Positions 12,196 through 27,614 of a DNA stretch of 64,000 nucleotides are shown piece after piece. The notes under the pieces are model-generated. The model saw only the letters and a program-made list of their open reading frames with translations. It made no database searches and had not been told where the DNA came from. Position 1 is the stretch's first letter, and each line of letters starts with the position of its first letter. This DNA comes from Selaginella tamariscina (lineage: Eukaryota > Streptophyta > Lycopodiopsida > Selaginellales > Selaginellaceae): assembly GCA_003024785.1 (NCBI GenBank), contig PUQB01000209.1:62001-126000 (forward strand), given 5' to 3'. The position numbers were made by a program, and so were the translations under genes.

Positions 12196-12714
12196 ATGGG
12201 CAATCCCAAGGTGTTTTTCGACATCGCCATCAACAACAGCCCGGCGGGGCGGATCGTGATGGAGCTCTTCGCTGATACCACTCCCAAGACGGCGGAGAAC
12301 TTCCGTGCTCTGTGTACCGGCGAGAAGGGCATTGGCAAGATGGGGAAGCCGCTGCACTTCAAGGGTTCCAAGTTCCACCGCGTCATCCCCCAGTTCATGT
12401 GCCAGGGCGGTGACTTCACGGCAGGCAACGGCACCGGTGGTGAGTCCATCTACGGGGCCAAGTTCGCGGACGAGGACTTCTCGCGCAAGCACGACAGCCC
12501 CGGCGTTCTGTCCATGGCCAACGCCGGCCCTAACACTAACGGTTCTCAGTTCTTCCTGTGCACCGTGCCCTGCCCCTGGCTCGACGGCAAGCACGTAGTG
12601 TTTGGCAAGGTTGTGGAGGGCATGAATATTGTCAAGGAGATCGAGAAGTGCGGCACCAGCTCCGGCAAGACCAACAAGGCCATCGCCATCGCGGACTGCG
12701 GCCAGCTCTCCTGA
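12196..12714 (+). CDS. Cytosolic cyclophilin (peptidyl-prolyl isomerase), single domain
   Basis: Intronless 172-residue cyclophilin A-type protein that catalyses cis-trans isomerisation of prolyl bonds. The start [14 protein letters not shown] and the end [15 protein letters not shown] are standard. Active-site residues are visible in [20 protein letters not shown] (Arg, Phe, Met, Gln), [15 protein letters not shown]-like [17 protein letters not shown], and [10 protein letters not shown] (Trp and His of the cyclosporin-binding pocket). The seven-residue plant loop is present as [16 protein letters not shown]. There is no signal peptide, so it should be cytosolic or nuclear. GC-rich third positions and the lack of introns set it apart from its neighbours, as is common for highly expressed plant cyclophilins. 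Confidence 0.96.
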   Translation: MGNPKVFFDIAINNSPAGRIVMELFADTTPKTAENFRALCTGEKGIGKMGKPLHFKGSKFHRVIPQFMCQGGDFTAGNGTGGESIYGAKFADEDFSRKHDSPGVLSMANAGPNTNGSQFFLCTVPCPWLDGKHVVFGKVVEGMNIVKEIEKCGTSSGKTNKAIAIADCGQLS

Positions 12715-12837
12715 ACCCGAGATCTAGCTATTTAGTAGTGTCTATTTCCTGTTTCCTTTCATTTTCTATGTTGAAAATTAAAAAGAGAAAAATAATGGAA
12801 AAATCTCAATGAATGTTGTTGAGTTATCAACTAGGTC

Positions 12838-14294
12838 ATGGCGTCTTGTGGACCGAATTGTCTCCTAGAAAGGCATGAGTCCGGTAAGTTGGTTTCGTCT
12901 CCAAACGATCTTTCTTGTATTTTCTCGCGCTCTGTAGCTGCTAGTCGGCTCTCGAGGACGTTGGTCTTTGCCAAGAAGAAGTCGGGCTTTGCAGAGCTGC
13001 TGCTTCAGAAGAGGTCTCATTGATTGCATCTTTAGCTTACCCGCCTTATCCTCAGTTCCGGCAGGGGGGAAGGGAACAAGTCAGGCAAGCACTTGAAATT
13101 GAAACCAGGAAGGGTCTCCCCAACACTACCTGTTCCTGATCACATACCCAGGCCCCCTTACGTGGGCTCCAAAAGCCCACCTGCGTTCGTAAACGAGCCG
13201 CAAATTCATGACGATCAAGGAATTTCCAAGATGAGAGCTGCAGGTGAGCTTGCTGCTCGTGTACGTGATTACGGTGGAACCCTCGTCAAGGTTGGCTTTC
13301 TTCCTTCGCTCGTAGATGCACTAAACTAACTCAGGTATAATAGCCAGGAGCGACCACTGATGAGATTGATAAGGCGGTGCACAAGATGATACTCGAGGCG
13401 GGTGCATATCCATCACCTCTAGGCTACGGAGGTTTCCCAAAGAGTGTTTGCACCTCGGTGAACGAGTGCATTTGCCACGGAATACCGGACTCACGGCCGT
13501 TACAGGTACGGTACACACAACCAGCAAACACGTTGACAATGCTTTTGGTATCCCAGGATGGTGATATCGTAAACATTGACGTGACGGTCTACTTGAATGT
13601 AAGCACTAACTATGCTTTCCTCGGCGACGATGCAAAATGTGATTTTCACAGGGGTACCACGGCGATACTTCTGCCACTTTTCTCTGTGGCACTAGCGTTA
13701 GTGAAGAAGCCAAGCAATTGGTGCAGGTAGGTGGCATTTGTTGGTCTCTTGTTTCTCGCTCATATTGCAGTCAGTCAGGCTACTCGCGAGGCGTTGGACA
13801 AGGCTATTGAAGTATGTGGCCCGGGTGTCGAATTCAAGAAGATAGGAAGAGCAATCAAGTAAGCTAGCCTAGCTGTTGTTATGTGATCTGTGCGTGTGTG
13901 GGATGCAGTGATGTCGCCGACAAGTACAAGTATGGAGTGGTGAGAAGGTTTGTTGGACATGGAATTGGCACCGTGTTTCACTGTTCCCCGTCTGTGTTGC
14001 ACTTCCGTAAGTGGTTAGCTCTTGTTTTCTTTTATAATATTGACTCCTGTTGCAGGGAACAACGAGCCTGGCCGCATGCAAGTGGGCCAAACTTTCACTA
14101 TTGGTACGATACAGTGAGATATGTTACAAACTCAGCCACTCATTTCCTGTTGCAGAGCCAATGTTTACCATAGGAAAGCCAGATGAGGTAATCTGGTCCG
14201 ACAATTGGACTGCAGTCACTGTGGACGGGAACCTATCTGCGCAGTTTGAGCACACTCTGCTAGTTACCAAGGACGGTGGGAAGTGCTGACGTAG
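12838..14294 (+). CDS. Methionine aminopeptidase type I, organellar (MAP1B/C/D-like)
   Basis: Removes N-terminal methionine from new proteins. Exons: 12838-13013, 13065-13290, 13344-13506, 13558-13598, 13652-13726, 13779-13858, 13909-14006, 14056-14103, 14156-14289 or beyond. The first exon encodes a basic, Ser-rich leader without acidic residues near the start, suggesting a plastid or mitochondrial transit peptide. The mature part has [40 protein letters not shown] and [10 protein letters not shown]. All five metal ligands are seen: Asp in NIDVTVY, Asp in HGDTSATF, His in FVGHGIG, Glu in FTIEPMF and Glu in QFEHTLL. The raw frame stops at 14289, but one base over gives the conserved ending EVLT and a stop at 14292-14294. 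The GGG at 14279-14281 has therefore probably lost a G. Confidence 0.93.
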
Positions 14295-14352
14295 TCCCTC
14301 CAATGTATTATTGTATACATTCCAATATCAAAAGTAAACAAAAATTGCAGGG

Positions 14353-14801
14353 TCAAGGTGGCGGTGGTAGTTCTTCTGAACGTCTGTGGCAAGAGGAGTG
14401 TATTGGAATCTCCGCAGTTGCAGTAGATTTGTGGAACGTGTTGATGGCATCGGCGGGATCGGCCATGGGACGGGGGACAAGACGTTTTACCTCTTGTTTG
14501 ACACCACTCAAGGGATCCGGACGAGGCGGACCCTTGTTCAACATAAACTTGGCTAGGTACCTCACTGGCTCTGGAGGCCTGCCTCAAACGATATTTAGCC
14601 AATGCTTACAACAAAAAACCAGTAATGCCTACCTCTGTATGGTTAGTGCTACCAATCCCTGCGTCAATATGGGTACCACGTTGCTCTCCTGTCAATCACC
14701 TTGTTAATTAATCTCAACCTCGTCGTCTTGTGTCTGTGTCTTACCAAGTAAGAACGCACCGGGAGTGCTTTCACCTCCACTTTCAATTCGGCGTGCTCCA
14801 T
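14353..14801 (-). CDS. DPY30: DPY-30-like protein, probable COMPASS (H3K4 methyltransferase) subunit
   Basis: Small gene found by splicing by eye. Exons on the minus strand: 14745-14801 (MEHAELKVEVKALPVRSYL), 14633-14688 (ESNVVPILTQGLVALTIQ and the start of Arg), and 14578 downward (PPEPVRYLAKFMLNKG). Both introns are GT-AG. The joined core matches the Dpy-30 motif: a helix ending in R-x-Y-L-E-x-x-V-V-P-I-L, a short turn, then a second helix with R-P-P-x-P-V-x-Y-L-A-x-F-x-L. This dimerising helical pair docks on ASH2 in COMPASS. The reading frame continues to a stop at 14353 with a less conserved, Pro-rich tail. The true end might instead use a further intron after VKQE. Without the intron at 14689-14744 the motif is invisible. 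Confidence 0.72.
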
Positions 14802-14914
14802 GCTTTTTAATGTGCCACACACGCGCCAGTCCTTGTATCTTATTTCAAACGGCTGCAACCCTTTAAACGGACGGACGAGATTAATAATAAATTCAACCAC
14901 ATACAAGACTGCGG

Positions 14915-19860
<4,946 letters not shown>

Positions 19861-19870
19861 AAGAACCACT

Positions 19871-19927
19871 AACCTAATTATTACACCTAACCTAATTATT
19901 ACACAAGAACCCTAACCTAATTAGTAC
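19871..19927. repeat. Short direct repeats with telo-box-like core upstream of PRP16
   Basis: The unit AACCTAATTATTACAC occurs twice in a row, followed by a diverged third copy beginning ACCTAATTAGTACA. The last junction reads AACCCTAA, which resembles the plant telo-box found in promoters of growth-related genes. It lies just upstream of the apparent PRP16 coding start, in the position of the promoter or 5' leader. Confidence 0.6.
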
Positions 19928-19944
19928 AACGCAAAATTCACGAA

Positions 19945-20160
19945 CTACTTGCACCAAGCAGAGACCAGCAGGTAACGATCTGCTAAATAGGTGCGGCCGT
20001 GGATTATCATGTCGTTATTTCCACCCGCCTCCTCATATCCGCGTGTAAGTCCCTCCCTTTGTATTTTACGCGCCAGACCGATGAGAAGCTCTTGGTATTG
20101 AGCCAATGCCGCTGGAGGTAGGTAGCTGCCTACCTGTGCCCTTTGCGCTCTCTCACACAC
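19945..20160 (-). other. Unassigned open frame upstream of PRP16
   Basis: An open frame of about 70 codons on the minus strand with ordinary amino-acid composition (PPAALAQYQELLIGLARKIQ; YLADRYLLVSAW). It has no in-frame ATG near its start. I do not recognise a family. It could be an exon of an unrecognised small gene, or a chance frame within the upstream region of PRP16. Confidence 0.2.
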
Positions 20161-20475
20161 ATTCTTTATCTCTGTCTCTCACTAGCTGAGGCCATCGGAT
20201 CTTGTATTGCAAGTACTCCGTCCGTTGAGGTAAAAATGTGAAGTGCCAATTGCAATCCTTCCACTGCACTGCTATTTAGGTATGCCCGCGGCCGCTGTAA
20301 GGATTGTCGCTTTGCTCATCAGGCTCCGACATTTGCCTACTCTGCTACTGTATTTCAATTACTCGCCTGGTGTGTCAGGACTATATGCGACGTCCTGCTT
20401 GTCGCTACTTCCACCTCAGATTGCGGGTATCGCCATATATCCATCCATAGAAAAAATTTTAAAAATAAAAAAAAT

Positions 20476-21530
20476 TCAACTTTGAAGGTTTGTTAATTCT
20501 AGCTTCGCAGCATCCACCCCGCCTCCCAAGTTGACCGCCTCATCCTTGATTTTCTCCAATTCCACTTTAGCATCGTCCAAAGTCAATGCCTACACAAGAA
20601 AGAGCAGAGCAAATAGATATAACACATATGTAGGAAAGCATGCATACCTTCTCCAAGTTGGATATACGTCGAGATTGCGAGGCCATTCCCATTTCAATCC
20701 TCTGTAGAACATGGAGAACCGCAAGCAGGTGACTAGTTACATTTCTAGCACAGTGAACATCCACTGTGCCCTGTGGCAACCGGTCGACGCAACCAACGTG
20801 CTGAAACGGACACGCAACCATCTTCATGAGACAAACGCTCACACAGTGCCTGTCCATCTCGCCTCTACTCACCACTTGTCCACAGCCTTGCTCACATGGC
20901 ACCATCTTGAACGCACACTTGGCATCATGGGCGTCGCCCTGGATAGCCGAGTATGCGTCAGTACATCCCTCGTTTGTACAAGTGGTGGGCCGCAGTATGC
21001 AGCGCGCCTTGTGCTGCGCCAGCTCCTCACTCGATGTAAATCTCATCTCGCAGTGTGCAAGCATATTCCGATCGATCCTCCGCAGCAGCGACTTGGTTAA
21101 CACCTCCCGCCTGCCTACCATCCAGGCGCCCGTCCGGTCCAGCTCTCCAACAAGCTCCTCGATCTTCTCGTCCTTTTTGTCGTTGTTGAGGATCCTGCTA
21201 GACACTCTGGCAAGCAGATTCGCCTTGGATCGCACGAAGTTGTCTAGGAATCCCTGAAGAACTTTCATGGGCTTCGGAGCCTGGACAAGACTGTTCAAGC
21301 TCCCAAATGCCTGGCTATACTGGAGGCTCTGCTGTTCCAAAGTCTCAACCAATTCCCTCTTCATTTCCGACAGGCAGGAAGTCGGCTGATTAAACGGATC
21401 CCCAGTTGTTTTCTCCACATGCTGCTGCCAGAGTGTAGAGCAGCAACCCGGTTGCCTTGTGGACCTGCTCCACATCGTAGTAGCCGCACTCCTGAACAAT
21501 AGGTTGCAGATCAACCTGTTCCTCTGCCAT
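20476..21530 (-). CDS. TRAF-type zinc-finger protein of the plant TRAF-like family
   Basis: The start MAEEQVDLQPIVQECGYYD and the following helix match a plant family of TRAF-like zinc-finger proteins of unknown role. The middle has KSLLRRIDRNMLAHCEMRF. Repeated Cys/His fingers follow: ARCILRPTTCTNEGC, HDAKCAFKMVPCEQGCGQ, MDRHCVSVCLMKMVACPF and QHVGCVDRL. These are TRAF-type fingers with a long coiled helical end (ALTLDDAKVELEKIKDEAV). The last intron lies at about 20590-20648 and the stop at 20476. Near 21413-21420 the frame shifts just before EKTTGDPF, so the N-terminal 45 residues and the rest lie in different raw frames. No RING domain is seen, so a ubiquitin-ligase role should not be assumed. 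Confidence 0.8.
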
Positions 21531-21710
21531 CTGAAAACGATAACCCACCCAAAGCCCTTGTGTTTTGCTGTTAAATAGTGAAGGCTTGTACGACGACGTA
21601 TAAGACGTGCTTGCTCATCTCTTGGCACGACTAAGAATATTTACAAGAACCCGTAGCCAAGACCAAATACGTGGAAGCACGACCAATTGAAAAACTATAC
21701 TTCCCACAGA

Positions 21711-22694
21711 TCAGCACTTCTTGCTTTTACTAGCCAGCATCTCAAACAGATCCATTTGCATCTTTGTCCGTCTAAGCTCCAAATCACAAAGCATCTCTGT
21801 TCGCTTGAGCTCCATTTGCACTAGCATTTCCGTCCTCTTCAACTCAATGTCTTGCATTTGCAACCGCTACTCTCCATCTCGAGCCTCAACCTCTCATTGT
21901 CCTTCTGCAACTCCCATCTTACACTCTTCGATCTTGAGCAGGGTGTCACCAAGAAATTTCATTGCTGCTCCCAGCTCGGAAGCCTCTGACTTCCTCCGCT
22001 TTCCACTCCTCCCATTTCTTGCAGACCCGCCGTCGCTCTTGTGAGAGTGGGAAGTGTATGAAGTGTCACCTTTCTCGTTCTTATCTTCCGTACCTCCACC
22101 ATGGCGATCACGGTGGTGGTGGTGGTGCTGCTGACCAAGTCCAACTTCATCAGCTTGTTGAAATGTGTCTGCCTGAGTGTTAGTTCTCACTTCCATCACG
22201 GCACACTTGTCAGCAGCAGCACCCTCGTAGTCAGCAGCAGCATCCTTGACCCGTCTAACCCCATCGCCAAACATCTGGTTAAGCCGCTCGTACCACAGCC
22301 ACTTAGACTGCCCAAAGTTTGCCACCACCTTCTCCTGTCGAAACTTGCCCCTCAGTTTCTCAATCTTGTGCCGGCACTGGTCACCCGTCTTTGGAACTCC
22401 GCATCTGGTGCCAAGCTCCATAGCAACCTCGTCCCAGTTCTTGGCTTTGAGATTTCCCCGCCTCAGACTGTTCCATTTCTCTTCAAACACATCAATAAGG
22501 CAGTCGGTGGCAGCATCAGTCCATGCAGATTTGCCATTGGTGGGCATTTTGGGCATCCGATCGTAGTCGTGGAGGTGGTGGTGGTGGTGGTGCATGTCAT
22601 CTTTCATAACGAGTGGGAGACATGGGACATTGGATTGAGACTGATTGGGTTCAGCAACACACAGAGCAAATGGCGTTGTGTGATGAAGAGCCAT
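21711..22694 (-). CDS. Trihelix (Myb/SANT-like) transcription factor
   Basis: Single-exon plant trihelix protein. The DNA-binding trihelix is WTDAATDCLIDVFEEKWNSL, then NWDEVAMELGTRCG, then QCRHKIEKLRGKFRQEK, with the usual three spaced tryptophan/phenylalanine positions and the following SKWLWYERLNQMFG. The order fits the ASIL/ASR3 group. N-terminal to it is a six-histidine run; after it comes a His-rich and then a Lys/Arg-rich segment (GKRRKSEASE), a probable nuclear signal. The C-terminal coiled region (ELKRTEML repeated) is out of frame with the rest because of two one-base offsets, near 21910 and 21865. With those, the protein would end ASKSKKC at 21711. The first ATG in frame is at 22694. 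Confidence 0.85.
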
Positions 22695-23169
22695 CAACAA
22701 TCCCACACACGGACCACTGTTGCTCCAACAGAGAGAGCTCACCTTAGATCAAAATCTCCCCTACCGCCGCTCTACCGCCGCTCCGCTCCAGAGCCGCCGC
22801 CAAATATTTTCTGCCCTAAATCTGTAACGTGAGAAAAACTTTCAGAGTTCGAATCCCTCGGTTGAGGAATAATATAAACAAAGGACTCAAAAGAACTTTT
22901 ATTTTCATAGAATGCGAATGAGCAAATTGTTGGTGCAGTCCAAGGAAGTAGTTCCGATTGGACTCATGCTCAAGTAGTTTGTCCAATCACGATCAATTAA
23001 TGGCGCATGCTCCCAATGCGCAGAAATGGTTTCCGTAGAGATGGTTTCCGTAGAGGTTCTGAGTGAAACTACTGAAAAAAACATCAAAAAATCTGTATAC
23101 CCTATAAGGTCTTTTTTAAACTAAGTAATTGTGATTAAGGGACCTGTTGGCATGCATCCTGCATTCGCG
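22695..23169. other. Intergenic region upstream of the trihelix gene
   Basis: GC-rich repeats of CCGC near 22765-22800 lie just upstream of the trihelix start, followed by AT-rich DNA. No coding sequence was recognised. Confidence 0.5.
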
Positions 23170-23975
23170 TCTCATCACTGGTTCTACCCGCCGCAGTTGG
23201 TGAAAATGCATGAGCAGAAATTTGCTCCTCAAAAGCAAAGATCCCTGTGTAGCACTTGTCATGCTGAATTTTTGCTATTTGTTTACTATTTATTCTGCAT
23301 ATTTGTTCGGTGTCAGAGATCTGGAGCACATCTCTAAATATTTTTCCCAGAAATATTATTATTGTTCGAGGTAACAACTGAGAAAGGTATTCAGTTGATG
23401 CTGCTTACCAGGTTGGTGAGATGGCTTCAGTGCTCCGTTCTTTGCTATACCTGTTGCACGGTGTCAACACAGATAGCAGTCGATACTTGCAAACCTGCTG
23501 CTTTTGAGTATACTTTCATGTTTTTTCCTTTATTGACTTCAAACAGGACTTGGAGATACTCCATCCCATGTTAACTGAATAGAGTGGAGGGTTTTATTCT
23601 TGCAATGGTTTAAAGCAATGCAGCTGCTCCAACCGATCAGGTTTGCAAATATCTGTGGTATGTATCCTTCTTGGCTGAGAGCTGAGTACCACTTTTATGT
23701 GCCTGTCAAAGGCAAATTCACAGAAGAGTTGTTGAATCTTTTCCAGTTGATTCTTCCGGTTTGCAGGGGTTCCAAAGCTGACATTGATCTGGGTTGCCAC
23801 ATATAAGCAGATTACTAACCGAGGATTTTGCTTCTACTAGGCTGAACAGAACATTTTGGAAGCACTCAACTGATTGGCTTTTTGCACTCGGTGCAATTTT
23901 GCTCAAAATTAGTTTGGGAGCGGTACGTATGCTTGGTCATTTTCTTGGACTGGACACTGGTGACTTCTGGTATTC
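23170..23975 (+). pseudogene. Decayed partial duplicate of the prolidase gene
   Basis: Several blocks match the prolidase gene at 38.1-40.3 kb at the nucleotide level, in the same order and orientation: the segment around TTGGTGAAAATGCATG, TATTTGTTCGGTGTCAGAG, the stretch with CTGTTGCACGGTGTCAACAC, AACAGGACTTGGAGATACTC, GCAGCTGCTCCAA, GAGCTGAGTACCACTTTTAT and CATTTTCTTGGACTGGACAC. Between them are deletions, stops and frame changes. Intron-like remnants are kept, so this is a DNA-level copy and not a retrocopy. No long frame remains. It ends in AT-rich DNA that leads to the nested retrotransposons. Confidence 0.85.
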
Positions 23976-24285
23976 AGCTGTTATGAAGGGGGCGAATGAA
24001 TTTTTTTAAGAAAAGATCTTACTTAATTAAGAAAAATTACTGTTAGAGAATATAAAATACAACAGATGATGCTCAGTAAGCGTATTTCAAATGTATAGCC
24101 ACAAACAAATAATACTTATTAAACAAACTAAATAGATAAATATATTTTTTATAAAGTTTATGTATTATTTATTTACTTTGATGTGAATGAGATCATATTT
24201 TAAATATTAAAATCTAATAATTTTTTAATTAAAATACTAATTCTTTTAGCTGTATTTTATATATTTATTTTTTTCATTCTCCTGT

Positions 24286-24489
24286 TGAAAGAGCACATAT
24301 ATATTCAGAAATGTAAGATGTATTCAACTACAAAAACCCTGCTTATATACAGGAGACCCTCTACCACATGGCACAAATGCGACATGTGGCGCTGACACAT
24401 GGGGCTAGATCACCACCCATGTGTCACTACGCATGTGTGTATATACACATGCGTATATACAGTATGTTATATATATATAGTATCTTACA
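24286..24489 (-). repeat. LTR of element A (3' LTR)
   Basis: About 204 bp, reading TGTAAGATAC to CTCTTTCA on the minus strand. It contains an inverted repeat (arms ACGCATGTGT and ACACATGCGT with a 6-nt spacer, 24429-24454) and a TATATAAG-like box. It corresponds along its whole length to 35185-35385. Confidence 0.88.
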
Positions 24490-24519
24490 TTATCCTCCCC
24501 TCTGCGGTTGTGTAGATGG

Positions 24520-25975
24520 TGATGGATCTGATGGTCCTGGATCCGTGTGAGCTGGGCCATCTAAGGTATGACCAAATGTACTCAACGAGTCTCGAACGAC
24601 AAACCGTTTCATTCGAACACGTGAACTATCTCAACCTCATGAGATCCCACCAACTGTACTTGATATACCTGAGGACCAACCTTTCGGAGTACTCGGTAGG
24701 GACCAAGCCACTTATGTAATAAACCAGTTGCAAGCCCAGGTGCAGTCAGCTTGGGAAAACGTACCAGGACTAAGTCACCGTCAGCAAAATCTGGTGGAAT
24801 TTGATGTCGTGCATTGTAAGAAGATTGCTGCGCATTTGAGCTCGACCAAGATGTTCAGCAGACTCTGCACGCAGAAGAGGCAAAACAGCATCCAAATGTC
24901 GAGCCCACATCTTTGCATCCTCGGCACGTGGCAGATTCGATGATAACCCCAATTCACTAGGCAACTTAGGATCATATCCATACAATGCCTTGAATGGAGA
25001 GATACCAATCGAACTCTGAATGCCTGTTACATAAGCAAATCTCAAACATCGCAAATACCAATCCCAGTCCGTGTGATTGAAGTTCACATACTTCGAGATC
25101 ATACCCTTGAAGGTCCGATTCAATCGCTCCACCAAACCATCAGTTTGTGGATGATACGGAGAGGCAAATGAATGTTTTACCCCTAACCTCTCACACAACA
25201 CTCGGAATACCTCTGCAATGAAAGCGGGGCCATTGTCTGATAACATCCGCTCTGGACAAGAATGCTGCAAAACCACATTATCGAACAGAAACAAAGCTGT
25301 TGACATGGCAGTTGCATCCGGAAGAGCACCAACCTCCACCCATCGAGTTAAATAATCGGATACAACAATGATGTAGTTACCTTGAGAAGAACGTGGAAAA
25401 GGTCCCATTAAATCCACAATTAACTCAAAAGGGCGAGAGACATTGATGGATTCCAACACCCCATGGCCCGAGTCGTAGAGGAATTCCGAGTTTGACAAGG
25501 GACACTTTGAATATACCTGATCACATCACCACGCATGCTGGCCAATAAAATGATCGGCGCAGCTTCTCCAACACTCGTTGTGACCAAGATGACCTCCAAC
25601 AATAGGTGAATCATGATATGCTCGAAGAAGGTGTGGAACATATGTAGAGGGTACAGCCAAACGCCATCTGTCCTCTGGATTTGTCCCAATAAAATACAAT
25701 AAACCATCCTGAAGTCGAAACTGAGCATGATATTGTCGAAACCGAGGTTCGGAAGACGGATTTGCAAACGCATCGCGTAATTGCCTCGTCCATGGTTCAT
25801 GTTTTTGAGCATCCTGCCACTGTTCCAAGGATGGTAAGTCGGCATCGAATACCTGAGGGGCTTGTATCAAACCGAACGCTGCAGCTACTGCATGAGCAGG
25901 CAAAGTGGAATCGGAGAGGGGTGCTCGAGAAAGTGCATCCGCATCCACCATTGTTCGCCCAGGCCTGTGCACCAC
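24520..25975 (-). pseudogene. Element A integrase and C-terminal region
   Basis: The zinc-binding HHCC region (GGHLGHNECWRSC, near 25.6 kb) is followed by the DDE core. The first aspartate is in LIVDLMGPFP, the second in MLSDNGPAF, and the glutamate in YHPQTDGLVERLNRT. After the core come LVLVRFPKL and KWLGPYRVL, a GPY/F-type module. The frame changes between 25498 and 25526 and again near 24780, so no complete enzyme is encoded. Confidence 0.85.
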
Positions 25976-25982
25976 CTTAAAG

Positions 25983-27413
25983 TTATATACCTGGAGACGT
26001 AATGCCCATCTGGCTACGACCCACTAAATTCTTCCGTTTTAATAAGGAAGTGACAGCAGCATGATCACACTCCAAAAGTGTTTCACTCCCATGTAAGTAG
26101 GCATGAAGTCGTTCAAAACCCCAAACAGCAGCAAGGCATTCTTTTTCAGTAGTGGAATAATTCCGCTCAGCCGGCGTGAGTACTCGACTAATGTAAGCCA
26201 CCGGGTGTCGAATTGAAGAATCCACAGCATCAGTTTGCATCAATACACCACCAATACCAACATCTGAGGCATCTACTCGTAAAATGAACGGACGAGTAAA
26301 ATCTGGGTATTGAAGCAATGGTGGAGTTGTCAGGAACTCTTTTAACTGGTCAAATGCCTGCTGACACCTGCGAGTCCACCTGAAAGATACCTGTGGACGA
26401 ACTAACTCCCGAAGAGGGGCAGTTCGATCAGTGAGATGATCGATGAATCGACCCAAGTACTGCACCGTGCCCAAGAAACGCTGGACTTCCTGTACTGTAC
26501 GGGACGAGGGAACTCTCGAACAGCTCGCAACTTCATTGGATCCACCTGTAAACCCTCTCGAGATATACGGTAACCCAAGTAAGTGGTGTCGGTCGAACCA
26601 AACACACACTTTTCAAGTTTCAACTTCAGGCCAACTTCTCGAAATCGATCAAGAACGCGCCGTACATCACGAATGTGATCCTCCCAAGAACCAGACCCAT
26701 GAATGAGCACATCGTCGATAAAATCGGCAGTGATATCAGGCATATCGGAAAGAAGCTCATCCATCATGCGTTGAAAGGTGGCAGGAGCTGAAGTCAATCC
26801 AAAAGGCATGACCAAAAACTCGTAAAGACCAAATGGTGTCCGGAAGGCCGTTTTTGGAATATCCTCCTCAGCCATAGGAACCTGCCAATATCCTGATGCC
26901 AAATCCAACTTAGTAAACCATCGACTCTGACCCAAACGATCTAATAGATCGGCAGAGTTCGGAAGTGGATAGACATCTTTGATGGTAACATCGTTAAGAG
27001 GTCGGTAATCCACACAAAATCGGAGAGATCCATCAGGCTTGGGAACCAAATGAGGTTCACATGCCCATGGACTCCGTGACGGACGACACACTCGTTTACC
27101 AATCATATCAACAGCTGTTCGCATGGCTGATAACTTTTGGTGACCTGCGTCGAACCGGGACTTTGAAAGGCTTTGCATTGCCGGTGGGTATACAGTGTCG
27201 AGTCTTCACACGTGCACCTTGGGACAGATCAAATTTGAACAAACTTGCATACTGTTTCTTAAGTTGTTCGATGCAGTGTGCTCGACACTCAGGTGACGGA
27301 TCCGGCATTTGAACCTGTTGAGATGAACACCACCCCAAGACCGGAATCAAAGGAGCTGTATGCGTGATACAAACAGCAACAAGCTTCTCTGGACGTAAAG
27401 GAACAGACTGCAA
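25983..27413 (-). pseudogene. Element A reverse transcriptase and RNase H
   Basis: RT blocks: LVPKPDGSLRFCVDYRPLND, FTKLDLASGYWQ, FGLYEFLVMPFGLTSAPATF, and the catalytic motif as FIDDVLIHG (F-I-D-D in place of the common Y-x-D-D). RNase H follows with PFILRVDASDVGIGGVLMQ and NYSTTEKECLAAVWGFERL. The RT frame ends early near 26402 and continues in another frame (RTVQEVQRFLGTVQYLGRF), so this copy is broken. Confidence 0.87.
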
Positions 27414-27614
27414 GACACAGACTCCAAGCGTAATACAGGAGGAGAGAGTGAAAAATCACATACCTTTCGACTGCTTTAACCAATCACATCCCAGAATGAT
27501 GTCAAAGACCTGGGAAGGGACAACCCTAAGAGACCCACTTAAACCAGCGTAGTCGAAGTGGTGTACTGTGATACTGCACGAGACTGCCCATTACCATATA
27601 AAATGTGCAAGACC

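Noticed and set aside
22846-22862. GTTCGAATCCCTC, similar to a tRNA T-arm
   Set aside because: The flanking bases do not form the T-stem, and no anticodon arm, D arm or acceptor stem can be drawn around it.
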